Assembly (NCBI GenBank): GCA_016235595.1
Contig: JACRJX010000014.1
Coordinates: 62,001-126,000 of the forward strand
Reading direction: 5' to 3'
From: Verrucomicrobiota bacterium
GTDB lineage: Bacteria; Verrucomicrobiota; Verrucomicrobiia; CAIQCK01
DNA length: 64,000 nt
The notes beneath the pieces were generated by a model, which saw only the letters and a program-made list of their open reading frames with translations, was not told the DNA's origin and did not search any database. How positions within the stretch are numbered: the first letter of the stretch is position 1; each line of letters opens with the position of its first letter. The position numbers and the translations under genes are program-made. Of this stretch, positions 16,966-26,685 are shown piece by piece.

Positions 16966-17073
16966 GATTCGGGATTCGTAATCCGTGATTCGTGATCAGT
17001 TTCACGCGCCACGAGTCACGCGCCGCGATTCACGGATTACGGATTACGACTTACGAATCCCGAATCCCGAATC
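16966..17073. repeat. Large palindromic repeat between convergent panB and dapL
   Basis: GATTCGGGATTCGTAA at 16966-16981 is the exact reverse complement of TTACGAATCCCGAATC at 17051-17066, and the inner parts (TAATCCGTGATTCG against TAATCCGTGAATCG read in reverse) extend the pairing. The unit is built from repeats of GATTCG/ATCCG words and reaches into the dapL stop codon. It probably acts as a bidirectional terminator and looks like a dispersed intergenic element. Confidence 0.7.
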
Positions 17074-18334
17074 AGAACTCCAACTTCACGTCCCCAAGAC
17101 GTTTCTCGATCTCGCCGACCACGCGCGCCTCATCGGCCGCGCCTTTGGCCATGAAGGTGACGCTCCAACGCACGTAGGCGCCGGCGTCATCCCACGGAAC
17201 GGTCGAGATGAGTTTCTCGGCGATGAGCCACTGGCTGAAATCCTCGGCCTTCGCGAACTCCACCGCGTTTCCTCCAGCCACGGCGCGTTTCGGGCAGCGG
17301 GTGTAGAGGAAGAACGAACCTTTCGGCTTCTTTGCTTTGAAGCCGTAACGGTTCAGCACACGGACGAGCCGATTCATCCGTCGCGAGTATTTCGCGGAAA
17401 TCCTCTCAGTGATCTCCGGATGATCGAGCGAGACGGCGCAGGCTTTCTGGATGGCAAGGAACTGGCCGCTGTCGGAATTGTCTTTCACGTCGCCATAGGC
17501 TTTCACGATGAGCGGGTTGCCAACGACGAAACCGAGCCGCCACCCGGTCATGTTGAAGCCTTTGCTCATCGAGTGCAGCTCGACACCGACATCTTTCGCG
17601 CCGGGCGTGGCCAGGAACGAGAGCGGGCGCGTCGGCTCGCCGCCTTTGCCCTTGAACACGAGCGCAGCGTAAGCGGCATCGTGGATGACGATGATGTTGT
17701 GTGCCTTGGCGAACTCGACGACTTTCGCGAAGAACTCCGGCGTGGCGCTCGCGCCGGTCGGGTTGTTCGGGTAATTGATCACCAGCGTCTTGGCGCGGCG
17801 CAACACGTCGGCCGGGATGCTGTCGAGGTCGGGCAGAAAGTTGTTCTCTGCCGTCAACGGCAGGTTATAGACCTCGCCGCCGAGATATTTCGAGTGTGTG
17901 CCGAACACGGGATAGCCTGGCACGGTCATCAGCGCCACGTCGCCCGGGTTGATGAAACAGATTGGCATGATGGAAAGCGCTGCTTTGCTGCCGATGCTGT
18001 GGATGACCTCCGATTCCGGGTTGAGGCCCGTCACGCCGCAAACGCGCTCCATCCAGCGCACGGCAGCCTGTTTGAACTCCATGGGGCCGTTGTCGGCATA
18101 GCCGCGGTTTTCCGGTTTGCGGGCCTCGGAGCAAAGCGTCTTCACCGACAGCGAAAATGCCATCTCGTCCGGCTCGCCGACGCCGAGGTCGAGCAATTCG
18201 ACGCCGGGGTGGGCTGCAATGGCGGCGCGTTTGGCGCGTTTGATTTTCTCAAATTTGTATATGGCGGTGCTCTTGCCGTAGTTCGCTCCGCCGATCCGCT
18301 CGGCAAAAAGGTTCTGAATATAGGATTCGTTCAT
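17072..18334 (-). CDS. dapL: LL-diaminopimelate aminotransferase
   Basis: 420 residues, class I/II PLP aminotransferase of DapL length. It converts tetrahydrodipicolinate directly to LL-diaminopimelate using glutamate, bypassing DapD/DapC/DapE. Markers: DLGVGEPDEMAFS, YADNGPMEFKQAA, NYPNNPTGASAT, HDAAYAALVF, and the PLP lysine in SMSKGFNMTGWRLGFVVGNP. Its presence next to dapF, dapA and dapB makes the route to meso-DAP complete in this window. DapL is known from plants, chlamydiae, planctomycetes, verrucomicrobia and some others, which fits the PVC assignment. Encoded opposite to its partners, with its start facing the panC leader region. Confidence 0.93.
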   Translation of the reverse strand: MNESYIQNLFAERIGGANYGKSTAIYKFEKIKRAKRAAIAAHPGVELLDLGVGEPDEMAFSLSVKTLCSEARKPENRGYADNGPMEFKQAAVRWMERVCGVTGLNPESEVIHSIGSKAALSIMPICFINPGDVALMTVPGYPVFGTHSKYLGGEVYNLPLTAENNFLPDLDSIPADVLRRAKTLVINYPNNPTGASATPEFFAKVVEFAKAHNIIVIHDAAYAALVFKGKGGEPTRPLSFLATPGAKDVGVELHSMSKGFNMTGWRLGFVVGNPLIVKAYGDVKDNSDSGQFLAIQKACAVSLDHPEITERISAKYSRRMNRLVRVLNRYGFKAKKPKGSFFLYTRCPKRAVAGGNAVEFAKAEDFSQWLIAEKLISTVPWDDAGAYVRWSVTFMAKGAADEARVVGEIEKRLGDVKLEF

Positions 18335-18364
18335 AGTTCAACCTGCGTTTAGGAAATCAAGGCC

Positions 18365-18469
18365 GTGGAGATTATTCAGACCGCCGCAGCGATGCAAGCG
18401 CGACCGTACAGGCGGATTTGCCTGCGCCGTCTTGGATTCCGACATGACTTTCCCGCGCCGGTTCTGTAG
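18365..18469 (+). other. Short ORF that copies the first 13 codons of panC
   Basis: GTG at 18365 opens a 34-codon frame ending with TAG at 18467-18469, 9 nt before the panC GTG. Its first residues, MEIIQTAAAMQAR (GTG read as Met), match the panC start MEIIQSVSAMQAW. The DNA of the two stretches (18365-18403 and 18479-18517) is also very similar, with mostly silent differences in the shared codons. After codon 13 the similarity stops. An AGGA lies 10 nt before the short frame, while panC has no ribosome site. It is either a remnant of a local duplication or a translated leader coupled to panC. Confidence 0.6.
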
Positions 18470-18478
18470 TGTGGCGCC

Positions 18479-19321
18479 GTGGAAATCATTCAGTCAGTCT
18501 CGGCGATGCAAGCGTGGTCGCGCGCGGCGCGAGCAGCAGGCAAGCGCGTCGGCCTCGTGCCAACGATGGGCTACCTGCACGAGGGGCATCTGAGCCTGAT
18601 GCGCGAAGCGAAACGGCGCGCAGGCCTTTGCGTCGTCTCCATCTACGTGAATCCGACGCAGTTCGGACCGAAGGAGGATTTCTCAAAATACCCGCGCAAC
18701 TTTGAGCGTGACCAGAAGTTGTGCGAATCGGTCGGCGTGGACGTGATCTTTGCGCCGACGAACGAGGAGATGTATCCAGCAGGCGCGGCAACGACGTGGG
18801 TGGAGGAGACGGCGGTATCGGAACGATGGGAAGGCACTTCACGCCCGGGGCATTTTCGCGGCGTATGCACGGTGGTGGCGAAGCTATTCAATATCGTACT
18901 GCCGGACGTGGCGTGTTTCGGCCAAAAGGATGCGCAGCAATGCGCAGTCTTGAAACGGATGGTGCGCGACCTGAACTTTCCGCTGGAATTCGTCGTCTGC
19001 CCGACGGTGCGCGAGCCGGACGGATTGGCGATGAGTTCGCGCAACGTCTATCTCAACCCGACGGAGAGGCAGGAAGCGCTGGCGCTGAAACAGTCGCTGG
19101 ACCTGGCGCGGCGCGAGCTGGCAGCAGGCCGTCCGATTGACGAGGTATGCGCAGCCATGACGAAGTTGATCGCCGGCAAACCGTCGGCGCGGATTGACTA
19201 CATCACGTTCGTGGATTCGGAGACTCTGCTGCCGGCGAAACGCCACGAGCCCGGACGAACGCTGGCGGCGATGGCGGTGTTCATCGGCAAGACGCGGTTG
19301 ATCGATAATGAGACGTTCTAA
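18479..19321 (+). CDS. panC: Pantothenate synthetase
   Basis: 280 residues from a GTG start. Joins pantoate and beta-alanine with ATP to make pantothenate. Motifs: LVPTMGYLHEGHLSLMREAK (HxGH nucleotide site), VVSIYVNPTQFGPKEDFSKYPR, FGQKDAQQCAVLKRM, and MSSRNVYLNP near the C-terminal domain. No Shine-Dalgarno sequence is present before the GTG, and a short frame copying its first 13 codons ends 9 nt upstream. nadB starts 6 nt after the stop, so the two share a transcript. Confidence 0.96.
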   Translation: MEIIQSVSAMQAWSRAARAAGKRVGLVPTMGYLHEGHLSLMREAKRRAGLCVVSIYVNPTQFGPKEDFSKYPRNFERDQKLCESVGVDVIFAPTNEEMYPAGAATTWVEETAVSERWEGTSRPGHFRGVCTVVAKLFNIVLPDVACFGQKDAQQCAVLKRMVRDLNFPLEFVVCPTVREPDGLAMSSRNVYLNPTERQEALALKQSLDLARRELAAGRPIDEVCAAMTKLIAGKPSARIDYITFVDSETLLPAKRHEPGRTLAAMAVFIGKTRLIDNETF

Positions 19322-19327
19322 ACGGCC

Positions 19328-20929
19328 ATGATTGAAACCGACTATCTCGTCATCGGCACCGGCATCGCCGGGCTGTCATTCGCGTTGAAAGCGGCGGAAC
19401 ACGGACACGTGGCGATTGTCACCAAGAAAGAAAGCGCCGAGTCGAACACAAACCGTGCGCAAGGCGGCATCGCTTGCGTGATGGCTGAAGGCGATTCGTT
19501 CGAGGCGCATGTGAAGGACACGCTGGTGTGTGGCGATGGGCTGTGCAAGGAGGACGTGGTGCGCACCATCGTCACCGAAGGGCCGCCACGGGTGAAGGAG
19601 TTGATGGAATTGGGCGTCGAGTTTGCCCACGCCAAGAACGGCAAGCTCGAACTGGGCCGCGAAGGTGGCCACTCGGCGCGGCGGGTGTTGCACGCGACGG
19701 ACATCACGGGCCGCGAGATCGAACGGGCGCTGCTGGCGGCGGCGGCGCGGCACCCGAACATCAAGATTTACGAAAACCACCATGCGGTGGACCTGATCAC
19801 GACGCGGAAGCAGGGACAGGATGGGCCGAATCGCTGCATCGGCGCTTACGTGCTCGACAAACACGGTGGCCGCGTCGAGGTGTTCGCTGCACGCGCGACC
19901 ATGCTGGCGACCGGCGGCTGCGGCAAGGTGTATCTCTACACGTCGAACCCGGACATTGCGACGGGCGATGGCGTGGCGATAGCGTATCGCGCCGGTGCGC
20001 GCGTCGCGAACATGGAGTTCGTCCAGTTTCATCCGACGTGCCTCTATCATCCAAAGGCACGCACGTTCCTCATCAGCGAAGCGGTGCGCGGTGAGGGTGC
20101 GTTGCTGGTGGACAAGGACGGGCACGAATTCATGGCGAAATATCACCCGCAAGGCGCGCTGGCCCCGCGTGACATCGTGGCGCGGGCGATTGATGCCGAG
20201 ATGAAAAAGACCGGTGCCGATTGCGTGTATCTCGACATCACGCACAAGCCGGCGAAGTTCATCATCCGCCGGTTCCCCAACATTTACGAGACACTGTTGC
20301 GCTATGGCATAGACATGACGAAGGAACCGGTGCCCGTGGTGCCGGCGGCGCATTACATGTGCGGCGGCGTGTTATCGGACGTGGACGGAAAGACGGACAT
20401 CGAGGGGTTGTTCGCCGTTGGCGAGGTCGCATGCACGGGGTTGCACGGGGCGAATCGGCTGGCGAGCAACTCGCTGCTGGAGGCTGTCGTCGTGGCGCAT
20501 CGCGCAGCAGCCAGAGCAGCAGAAACGTTGGAGAAACTGCCGCGCAACCAAATCGCGATTCCGCCGTGGCAGAGCGGGAAGGCGCACGATGCGGATGAAC
20601 TGGTGGTGGTGGCGCATCTTTGGGACGAGATCCGCCGTCTGATGTGGGACTACGTCGGCATCGTGCGAACCAGCAAGCGACTGCAGCGTGCCAAAACGCG
20701 CATCGAGAATCTCCAGCGCGAGATCCTCGACTACTACTGGGATTTCGTCGTGACAGCCGACCTGCTGGAGTTGCGCAATATCGCGACGGTGGCGTGGCTG
20801 ATCGTCGAGTGCGCGCTCCAGCGCAAGGAAAGCCGCGGCCTGCACTACACGCTCGATCATCCGAGCCGCGACGACGCTGGATCGCTGAAGGACACGGTGC
20901 TGCGAAAGGGCGAGGCCGGGAGGGTGTGA
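19328..20929 (+). CDS. nadB: L-aspartate oxidase
   Basis: 533 residues, normal length. An FAD enzyme that oxidises aspartate to iminoaspartate for quinolinate and NAD synthesis. Motifs: [20 protein letters not shown] (FAD), [46 protein letters not shown], and [15 protein letters not shown] with [18 protein letters not shown], all of the succinate dehydrogenase/NadB flavoprotein family. nadA and nadC are not in the window. It follows panC by 6 nt. A 9-bp stem hairpin lies just after the stop. Confidence 0.96.
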   Translation: MIETDYLVIGTGIAGLSFALKAAEHGHVAIVTKKESAESNTNRAQGGIACVMAEGDSFEAHVKDTLVCGDGLCKEDVVRTIVTEGPPRVKELMELGVEFAHAKNGKLELGREGGHSARRVLHATDITGREIERALLAAAARHPNIKIYENHHAVDLITTRKQGQDGPNRCIGAYVLDKHGGRVEVFAARATMLATGGCGKVYLYTSNPDIATGDGVAIAYRAGARVANMEFVQFHPTCLYHPKARTFLISEAVRGEGALLVDKDGHEFMAKYHPQGALAPRDIVARAIDAEMKKTGADCVYLDITHKPAKFIIRRFPNIYETLLRYGIDMTKEPVPVVPAAHYMCGGVLSDVDGKTDIEGLFAVGEVACTGLHGANRLASNSLLEAVVVAHRAAARAAETLEKLPRNQIAIPPWQSGKAHDADELVVVAHLWDEIRRLMWDYVGIVRTSKRLQRAKTRIENLQREILDYYWDFVVTADLLELRNIATVAWLIVECALQRKESRGLHYTLDHPSRDDAGSLKDTVLRKGEAGRV

Positions 20930-20935
20930 TTCGTA

Positions 20936-20960
20936 CTGCGCATCGGTGATGCGCAGCTTG
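20936..20960. terminator. Hairpin terminator between convergent nadB and the YaeQ-like gene
   Basis: CTGCGCATC (20936-20944) and GATGCGCAG (20948-20956) form a perfect 9-bp stem with loop GGT, followed by CTTGTCTT. It stands between two converging stop codons (20929 and 20963). Confidence 0.6.
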
Positions 20961-20962
20961 TC

Positions 20963-21517
20963 TTACGGTGCGGTCACCCGCAGCGTTGTCTCAAACCATA
21001 GGTCGTTGAATACGAGTTGCATCATTTCACCCGGCACAAGCTTGACAAGGTGAAGCGAGTTGGCGCCGCTGGCCAGCGCGCGCAATTCGGGAATGAAACC
21101 GGGATCGAACGTCAACAGCCGCACGCGGCCGAGCCGCCGGATGTTGCGCCGCGCCAGCTCGACAGTTTTGCCCACGTCGCCGGCGCTTTTCTTGACGATC
21201 CAAATATCGGCGTCGCCGAGCTTCAGCGTCAGCTTCTCCAGCTTGTGAAGCGAGACTTCTCCGCACTCGATCCACAGTTCCGGACGGCCATCCAACGCAA
21301 GCGCGACGAGGTCAGGCACAAACGGCACGCCCGGCATCTCCAAGTCCACCTCCAGCCGCAACCGGTCGCTGTGAAAGATCACAAACGCGAGCGCCTTAAG
21401 CAACACATGGTCCAGGGTTTCGTTCTGGCTCTGGCTCATGACGATCTTCGACGGCAGCTTGCGGCTCTTCTCATCAGAGCCAAGGGCGAAAGTGAGCTTG
21501 GTGGAGACTGGAGGCAT
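20963..21517 (-). CDS. YaeQ-like protein with PD-(D/E)xK nuclease-like core
   Basis: 184 residues. Layout: STKLTFALGSD, then NETLDHVLLKALAFVIFHSDRL, then PDLVALALDGRPELWIECGEVSLHKLEKLTLK. The last part, with PD, ELWIECG and a nearby Lys, resembles the YaeQ fold, which structural work places in the PD-(D/E)xK group. A biochemical role is not established for the family and I do not assert nuclease activity. Cytosolic, no signal. It lies 32 nt after a 36-residue ORF that itself follows kbl, so these three form a likely minus-strand operon. Confidence 0.6.
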   Translation of the reverse strand: MPPVSTKLTFALGSDEKSRKLPSKIVMSQSQNETLDHVLLKALAFVIFHSDRLRLEVDLEMPGVPFVPDLVALALDGRPELWIECGEVSLHKLEKLTLKLGDADIWIVKKSAGDVGKTVELARRNIRRLGRVRLLTFDPGFIPELRALASGANSLHLVKLVPGEMMQLVFNDLWFETTLRVTAP

Positions 21518-21549
21518 GGGGAATGAAACGTAATTCGCAAGGGGCGGGA

Positions 21550-21660
21550 CTATTTCTTCCTCACCGACTCGGCGAAATCCTGCCAGAGATCATCGAGTGA
21601 TTTACCGGAGCGCTTGTCCCAGTCGGCAAGGTCGGATGTCTGCGAGGTATCCACGATCAC
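21550..21660 (-). CDS. Predicted 36-residue protein after kbl
   Basis: A GTG at 21660, one base after the kbl stop and with GAGG overlapping that stop, opens a frame of 36 residues ending with TAG at 21550. The translation begins MIVDTSQTSDLADWDKRSG (GTG read as Met) and ends FAESVRKK: charged, no membrane helix, with plausible codon use. The frame fills the gap between kbl and the YaeQ-like gene. No known family comes to mind. It could be a real coupled microprotein or a chance frame. Confidence 0.45.
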   Translation of the reverse strand: MIVDTSQTSDLADWDKRSGKSLDDLWQDFAESVRKK

Positions 21661-21661
21661 C

Positions 21662-22846
21662 TCAAATGCCCAGCTCTCGCTTCACTTCGGCGAATGCCTG
21701 GATGGCAAACTCCAGGTCTTCGCGCGAGTGCGCCGCGGAGATCTGTGTGCGAATGCGTGCCTTGCCTTGCGGCACGACGGGATAGGAAAAACCGATGACG
21801 TAAACGCCCTTGGCCAGCATCGCCTCCGCCACGCGCGCGGCCAGCGCGGCGTCGCCGAGCATGATCGGCACGATCGGATGCACGCCGGGCAGGATATTGA
21901 AACCGGACTTCGCCATGCCGTCGCGGAAGAACTTTGTGTTCGCCTCGAGCGTGTCGCGGAGCGCGGTGGACTCGGAGAGCAGCTCAATCGCCTTGATGGA
22001 GCCGGCGACAATCGGCGGCGCAACCGTGTTGGAGAACAGATACGGACGCGAGCGCTGGCGCAGGAATTCGACGATCTCCTTGCGCCCGCTGGTGTAGCCG
22101 CCGCTGGCGCCGCCGAGCGCCTTGCCGAGCGTGCCGGTGATGATGTCCACGCGGCCCATGACACCATGATGCTCATGAGAACCGCGTCCGCGCCGGCCGA
22201 GAACGCCTACGGCGTGCGAGTCGTCCACCATCACGAGCGCGCCGTGTTTCTCCGCGAGGTCGCAAATGGCTGGCAGGTTGGCGATGGAGCCGTCCATCGA
22301 GAACACGCCGTCGGTGGCGACAAGCCGGAACCGCGCCGAGGCCGCTTCGCGCAGCTTCGCATCGAGATCGCCCATGTCGTTGTTGCGGTAGCGGGACCGC
22401 TGCGCCTTGCAGAGGCGGATGCCATCAATGATGCTCGCATGGTTCAGTTCGTCGGAGATGACCACGTCCTCCGCGCCGAGCAGCGTCTCGAACAACCCGC
22501 CGTTGGCGTCGAAACATGATGAGTAGAGGATCGTATCCTCCGTGCCGAGAAACTCCGCGAGCCTTGCTTCGAGTTGCTTGTGGATGTCCTGCGTGCCGCA
22601 AATGAACCGCACCGACGCCATCCCGTAGCCCCACCGCTCCAGCGCCTTGCGCGCGGCATCCGCCACCGCCGGATGCTGGGCCAGGCCGAGATAGTTGTTG
22701 GCGCAGAGGTTGAGCACCGGCTGGCCGTCCACGACGCGGACGCGCGTGCCCTGCGGAGTGGCGAGCACGCGCTCGCGTTTGCAGGTGCCGGCGGCACGAA
22801 TGTCGTCGAGTTGTTGCCGGAGGTATTGTTGAAAGGAACTGAGCAT
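21662..22846 (-). CDS. kbl: 2-amino-3-ketobutyrate CoA ligase (glycine C-acetyltransferase)
   Basis: 394 residues from 22846, the expected length (about 398). An open frame continues far upstream but is only the antisense of the kinase gene. PLP-dependent alpha-oxoamine synthase that splits 2-amino-3-ketobutyrate into glycine and acetyl-CoA. Motifs: [61 protein letters not shown], and the PLP lysine in [16 protein letters not shown]. Its partner threonine dehydrogenase is 8 kb away at 30635 on the other strand. Divergent from the kinase gene across 165 nt. Confidence 0.94.
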   Translation of the reverse strand: MLSSFQQYLRQQLDDIRAAGTCKRERVLATPQGTRVRVVDGQPVLNLCANNYLGLAQHPAVADAARKALERWGYGMASVRFICGTQDIHKQLEARLAEFLGTEDTILYSSCFDANGGLFETLLGAEDVVISDELNHASIIDGIRLCKAQRSRYRNNDMGDLDAKLREAASARFRLVATDGVFSMDGSIANLPAICDLAEKHGALVMVDDSHAVGVLGRRGRGSHEHHGVMGRVDIITGTLGKALGGASGGYTSGRKEIVEFLRQRSRPYLFSNTVAPPIVAGSIKAIELLSESTALRDTLEANTKFFRDGMAKSGFNILPGVHPIVPIMLGDAALAARVAEAMLAKGVYVIGFSYPVVPQGKARIRTQISAAHSREDLEFAIQAFAEVKRELGI

Positions 22847-22961
22847 GGGTGTCACCGGGTTCGAGTTGCAGTTGTTGCCGTCATTTGACACCGCGTGTCC
22901 GACAGCGGCAAGGAAAACTTCCACCACCTTCCGACGAACAACAGCAGTCCAGCCAGTGCTT

Positions 22962-22990
22962 GACCGGCGGCAGCCTGAAGAGGATGATTC
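22962..22990 (+). promoter_or_regulatory. Candidate promoter of the kinase gene
   Basis: TTGACC (22962-22967), a 17-nt spacer and GATGAT (22985-22990) fit a sigma-70-type promoter; a start near 22997 would leave a leader with AGGGA before the ATG at 23012. Confidence 0.35.
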
Positions 22991-23011
22991 GCGCACAGCA
23001 GGGAACAACAC

Positions 23012-25957
23012 ATGAGTTCGCTGGCGGGCCAAACCTTCGCCGGTTACGAGATCATCTCCCAGCTTGGCCGCGGGGGCATGGGGTCGGTCTATAAAGCGCG
23101 CCAGCCGAAGCTCGATCGGCTCGCCGCGTTGAAAATCATGGCGCCGGAACTCGCAGCCGACCCCGATTTCGTCGCCCGCTTCAAACGCGAGGCCACCGCC
23201 GCCGCCAGCCTCAGCCATCCCAACGTCGTGCAGGTCTATTCCGCGGGCGAAAGCGAGGGCACGCACTACATCGCGATGGAATTCGTGGATGGCGAAACGT
23301 TGAAGCAACATATCGAACGCCAGGGCCGGCTGGACGCGCGCGAGGCCCTTGCCATCACCGTCTATGTTGCCGAGGCGCTGCAATACGGCTGGAACAAGGC
23401 CAAGCTCATTCACCGCGATATCAAGCCCGACAACATCTTCCTCTCCAACACCGGCGAGGTGAAAGTGGGCGATCTGGGCCTGGCGAAAACCGTTGGCGGG
23501 GCGACGACGAGCTTGACGCAAACCGGCATGATGATGGGCAGCCCGCATTACATCAGCCCGGAGCAGGCGCGCGGAGTGAGCGACATTGATTTTCGGACGG
23601 ACATCTACAGTCTCGGTTGCACGCTCTACCATATGTTGACGGGCCGGCCGCCTTACGAAGGCCCGGACCCGCTGGCGGTGATCACCCGACACGTGAACGA
23701 TCCGCCGCCGGCGATTTTCAAGGCATGGCCGACGTGCCCGATACCTGTGGCGTTGCTGGTGGGAAAGATGCTGGCAAAGCAGCGGCATGAGCGACCGGCG
23801 AGTTACGAAGACCTCATTGACCAACTGCGGGAGGTCCATGGAAAATTGAAACCGGCCACCGTCGTGCCCGTGGTTGCAGGCGGGCAGCCGAAAGCGACGC
23901 CGACGCCCTCCCCCGCACCTGCGCACGCGCAGCCGACACCGAAGCCGGTTGTGGCGAAACCTACGACGCCGCGGACGGCAACGGGTGGCAGGAAGAACTC
24001 GCGCACAATAATCTACGCTGCGGCTGGCATCGCAACCGCCGTGTTGATCGCAGGCGCAGGTTTGTTCATTTGGTCACCGTGGAAATCAGCGACGTCCAGT
24101 GATAGCGCCTTCGTCCGCAAAGTGGACGCCGGCAAGCCGTTGGGCGCTGCGCCGTCTGACGCCCCGCGACCCAGGTCCGGCGTGCTCTTCGACGGTCACG
24201 ACACGTCCGTATGGCAGCACCCCAACGGCAGCCCATGCCAGTGGCAGGTGACTGATGGCGCGCTGGTGGCCGGCGAAGGCGATCTCGACACGCGGGAGAA
24301 GTTTCAGGACTTCGACCTGCACATCGAGTTCGCCGTTCCGCGCGACGCCAAGCAAGGCAACAGCGGCATCTATCTACAGGGCCGCTATGAGGTGCAGATC
24401 CTCGATTCCTTCGGCAAACCGGCAAACGACATTTGTTGCGGTGCGATCTTCAGGCTCAAGGCGCCGGTCGAGAACGTCAGCAAACCACCGGACGAATGGC
24501 AGAGCTTCGACATCACCTTCCACGCTGCGCGCTTCGATGCCGACGGTGCCAAGACCGCCAACGCCCGTGTCAGTGTCATCCACAACGGCCGGATCATCCA
24601 CGACGACGTCGAGATTCCAAAAAGCACTGGCAAAGGCGAACCGGAAAACGCCACGCCCGGCCCAATCCGTTTGCAGGCCTACGGCAGTCCTGTGCGTTTC
24701 CGCAACATCCGTATCAAGTCGTTGGACACGCCGGCGCCATCTGCGTCCGCCGCAGCCCAGCAGCCGCGCCAAACCATCGATCTGCTCGCGATCACCGACC
24801 CCGTCAAGGATCGCATCAAGGTGGAAAAAGGCGCCAGCCACTCCAAAGCCAACGCGTGGGAACGCCGCGGCACTGCGCTCGCCTATATCAGTGACGGCGG
24901 CTCTGGAAAACTTGCGCCGCCCGTCGCAATCAATGCACGCAGCTACGAGATCGAGGTTGATTTCGAGCGGTTGTCAGGGCCGGGCCGTTTCCACGTGGAC
25001 TTGCCGCTTGATGCCACTCGAATCATCCCGATGAACTTCGATAGCAGCTATAAGATGATCAATTGCCGCGCTGGCAATCCGTGGCCAGCCAACCGCGGCC
25101 CTCGCGCACGCGTCGTTGTGCGGCTGGACCGAGGCAAGGAGGGCGCTCAAGATCATGTCACCGTTCGGCTCGATGGGGAACTTGTGGTGGACTGGCGGGG
25201 AGATGTCGCGAGCGTCGCCCAAAAAGGCGAACCGCATCCTGACTTCCCCGGCCAGCCGATCACCTCGCTCTACTTGCACAAGGACAGCTACGAAGTTCGC
25301 TTCTGGCAACTGCGAGTCTTCGACGGTGAGGCGACAGCGCTGCGGAGCAGCGACGCCTTGCAGAGCACCATCAACCTGCTGCCGTTGGTTGATCCACAGA
25401 AGGACGCAATCGAGGGCGATTGGAAGCTCGCTAACGATGGATTGGCTCTGGAAAGGCCGAAAGGCATCGGTGTGCTGAAACTGCCGTATGTTCCGCCGGC
25501 GGAATACGATTTCGAGATCGAGTTCACCCCTCAGAGCGACGGCAAGAACGTCAACCAGCATCTGGTCGCAGCCGGCAGTTCATTCGCGTGGAAGCTGAAC
25601 GCCTACGGCCAGAAGCCGCCGATCCACGGTTTTGATTTGTTGGATGACGAACTGGCCAGAAATCGCAGCGAAGCCGTCGCACACAATCCCCTGACGCTCG
25701 AACCCGGCCGGCGATGCACTTCCAAGGTCGAGGTGCGCCGAGGCAGTCTGCGCGCGCTGGTCAACGGTGAGGAATATGTGCGGTGGTCGGGCGATTTCAA
25801 TCGCCTGAGTCTGGAAACCCTCTGGAAGCTTCCCAACAATCGCCAGCTCGCCCTCAGCACCTACAACCGCGGCGTGGTCTTCCACCGCATCGAAGTCCGC
25901 GAAGTCACCGGCAAAGGCACGTTCACGCGCGGCGCCCCGGCGAGTGCGAGCAAGTGA
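23012..25957 (+). CDS. Membrane-spanning Ser/Thr kinase with extracytoplasmic DUF1080 and lectin-like domains
   Basis: 981 residues. Residues 10-280 are a Hanks-type kinase: GRGGMGSVY (19-27), ALKIM with Lys41, HRDIKPDN (134-141), DLG at 154-156 in place of DFG, and SPEQARG. A Pro/Thr-rich linker leads to one membrane helix at about 333-354. Outside the membrane lies a DUF1080 domain (about 388-575: [33 protein letters not shown]), then two related beta-sandwich modules, opening [13 protein letters not shown] and [13 protein letters not shown]. It looks like a receptor kinase whose outer part could bind glycans, but ligand and targets are unknown. Start 23012 follows AGGGA by 7 nt. Such fusions are typical of the PVC group. 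Confidence 0.9.
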   Translation: MSSLAGQTFAGYEIISQLGRGGMGSVYKARQPKLDRLAALKIMAPELAADPDFVARFKREATAAASLSHPNVVQVYSAGESEGTHYIAMEFVDGETLKQHIERQGRLDAREALAITVYVAEALQYGWNKAKLIHRDIKPDNIFLSNTGEVKVGDLGLAKTVGGATTSLTQTGMMMGSPHYISPEQARGVSDIDFRTDIYSLGCTLYHMLTGRPPYEGPDPLAVITRHVNDPPPAIFKAWPTCPIPVALLVGKMLAKQRHERPASYEDLIDQLREVHGKLKPATVVPVVAGGQPKATPTPSPAPAHAQPTPKPVVAKPTTPRTATGGRKNSRTIIYAAAGIATAVLIAGAGLFIWSPWKSATSSDSAFVRKVDAGKPLGAAPSDAPRPRSGVLFDGHDTSVWQHPNGSPCQWQVTDGALVAGEGDLDTREKFQDFDLHIEFAVPRDAKQGNSGIYLQGRYEVQILDSFGKPANDICCGAIFRLKAPVENVSKPPDEWQSFDITFHAARFDADGAKTANARVSVIHNGRIIHDDVEIPKSTGKGEPENATPGPIRLQAYGSPVRFRNIRIKSLDTPAPSASAAAQQPRQTIDLLAITDPVKDRIKVEKGASHSKANAWERRGTALAYISDGGSGKLAPPVAINARSYEIEVDFERLSGPGRFHVDLPLDATRIIPMNFDSSYKMINCRAGNPWPANRGPRARVVVRLDRGKEGAQDHVTVRLDGELVVDWRGDVASVAQKGEPHPDFPGQPITSLYLHKDSYEVRFWQLRVFDGEATALRSSDALQSTINLLPLVDPQKDAIEGDWKLANDGLALERPKGIGVLKLPYVPPAEYDFEIEFTPQSDGKNVNQHLVAAGSSFAWKLNAYGQKPPIHGFDLLDDELARNRSEAVAHNPLTLEPGRRCTSKVEVRRGSLRALVNGEEYVRWSGDFNRLSLETLWKLPNNRQLALSTYNRGVVFHRIEVREVTGKGTFTRGAPASASK

Positions 25958-26150
25958 GAACGCAACGTGTGTGGATGTCTCTGATCGTGGGAACGGCGCT
26001 GGCCGCAACAGTGCCCGAACTCGCTTTACTGGCGGAGGTTGGAGACCCACGGCCAACGCAGGAAGTGCTTTGCGGGAAACAGTTCAGGGTTTCCACACCT
26101 GCGACGCTTGACCCGCTGGCGCGACCTGCTAGCGTGACAACGTGCAAACA

Positions 26151-26612
26151 ATGAAGACGCTGGTGCTCGGCCTCGGCAACGACATTCTTGCCGACGATGC
26201 GGTCGGCATTTTGGCGGCGCGCGCACTGAAGGGACAGTTGGGAGACCTCGCAGACGTGCAGGAGACCTCCTGGCATGGCGTAGCGCTGCTGGAGTTGTTC
26301 ATCGGCTACAACCACGCAATCCTGCTTGACGCCGTCATGACCGGCAAGCACGCGCCGGGCACGGTCATCGAGATCAATCCCGACGAGCTTGCGCCCATCC
26401 AAGGCGCTTCACCACATTTCACCGGCCTGCCGGAGATGATCGCCCTGGCGAAGGATCTCGAACTGGAATTCCCGAAAAACTTTCGCATCTTCGCCGTCGA
26501 GGTGGCCGACCCACACACCATCGGCGGCGAAATGACACCCGCTGTCCGCGACGCGATACCGGCGCTCTGCGATCGCGTCTGCTCTGCACTCGGCAAGACC
26601 ACCAAGTCGTAG
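26151..26612 (+). CDS. Hydrogenase maturation protease-like protein (HyaD/HybD family)
   Basis: 153 residues from ATG 26151; a GTG nine bases earlier is an alternative. The fold signature is TLVLGLGNDILADDAVGI at the start, HAILLDAVMTGKHAPGTV in the middle, and SPHFTGLPEMIALAK, giving the acid and His residues that bind nickel in HybD-type endopeptidases. These enzymes clip the C-terminus of the [NiFe]-hydrogenase large subunit. No hydrogenase or hyp gene lies in the window, so it is an orphan here; its substrate may be elsewhere or different. Confidence 0.8.
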   Translation: MKTLVLGLGNDILADDAVGILAARALKGQLGDLADVQETSWHGVALLELFIGYNHAILLDAVMTGKHAPGTVIEINPDELAPIQGASPHFTGLPEMIALAKDLELEFPKNFRIFAVEVADPHTIGGEMTPAVRDAIPALCDRVCSALGKTTKS

Positions 26613-26685
26613 CCCAACCGGCATTGCGTCTGTTGGACGAGCATGAGATAAAAAGCGGTAACTGTCCGCCCAAAGGAGAAACGAT

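Noticed and set aside
22847..23926. Long N-terminal extension of kbl
   Set aside because: The frame is antisense to the kinase domain, which is clearly real; Kbl homology begins exactly at the ATG at 22846.
25976..26154. ORF beginning MSLIVGTALAATVPELALLA, ending in an ATGA overlap with the maturation protease
   Set aside because: It has a weak hydrophobic start, no known family and no ribosome site; the overlap may be chance. Kept out, but not disproved.
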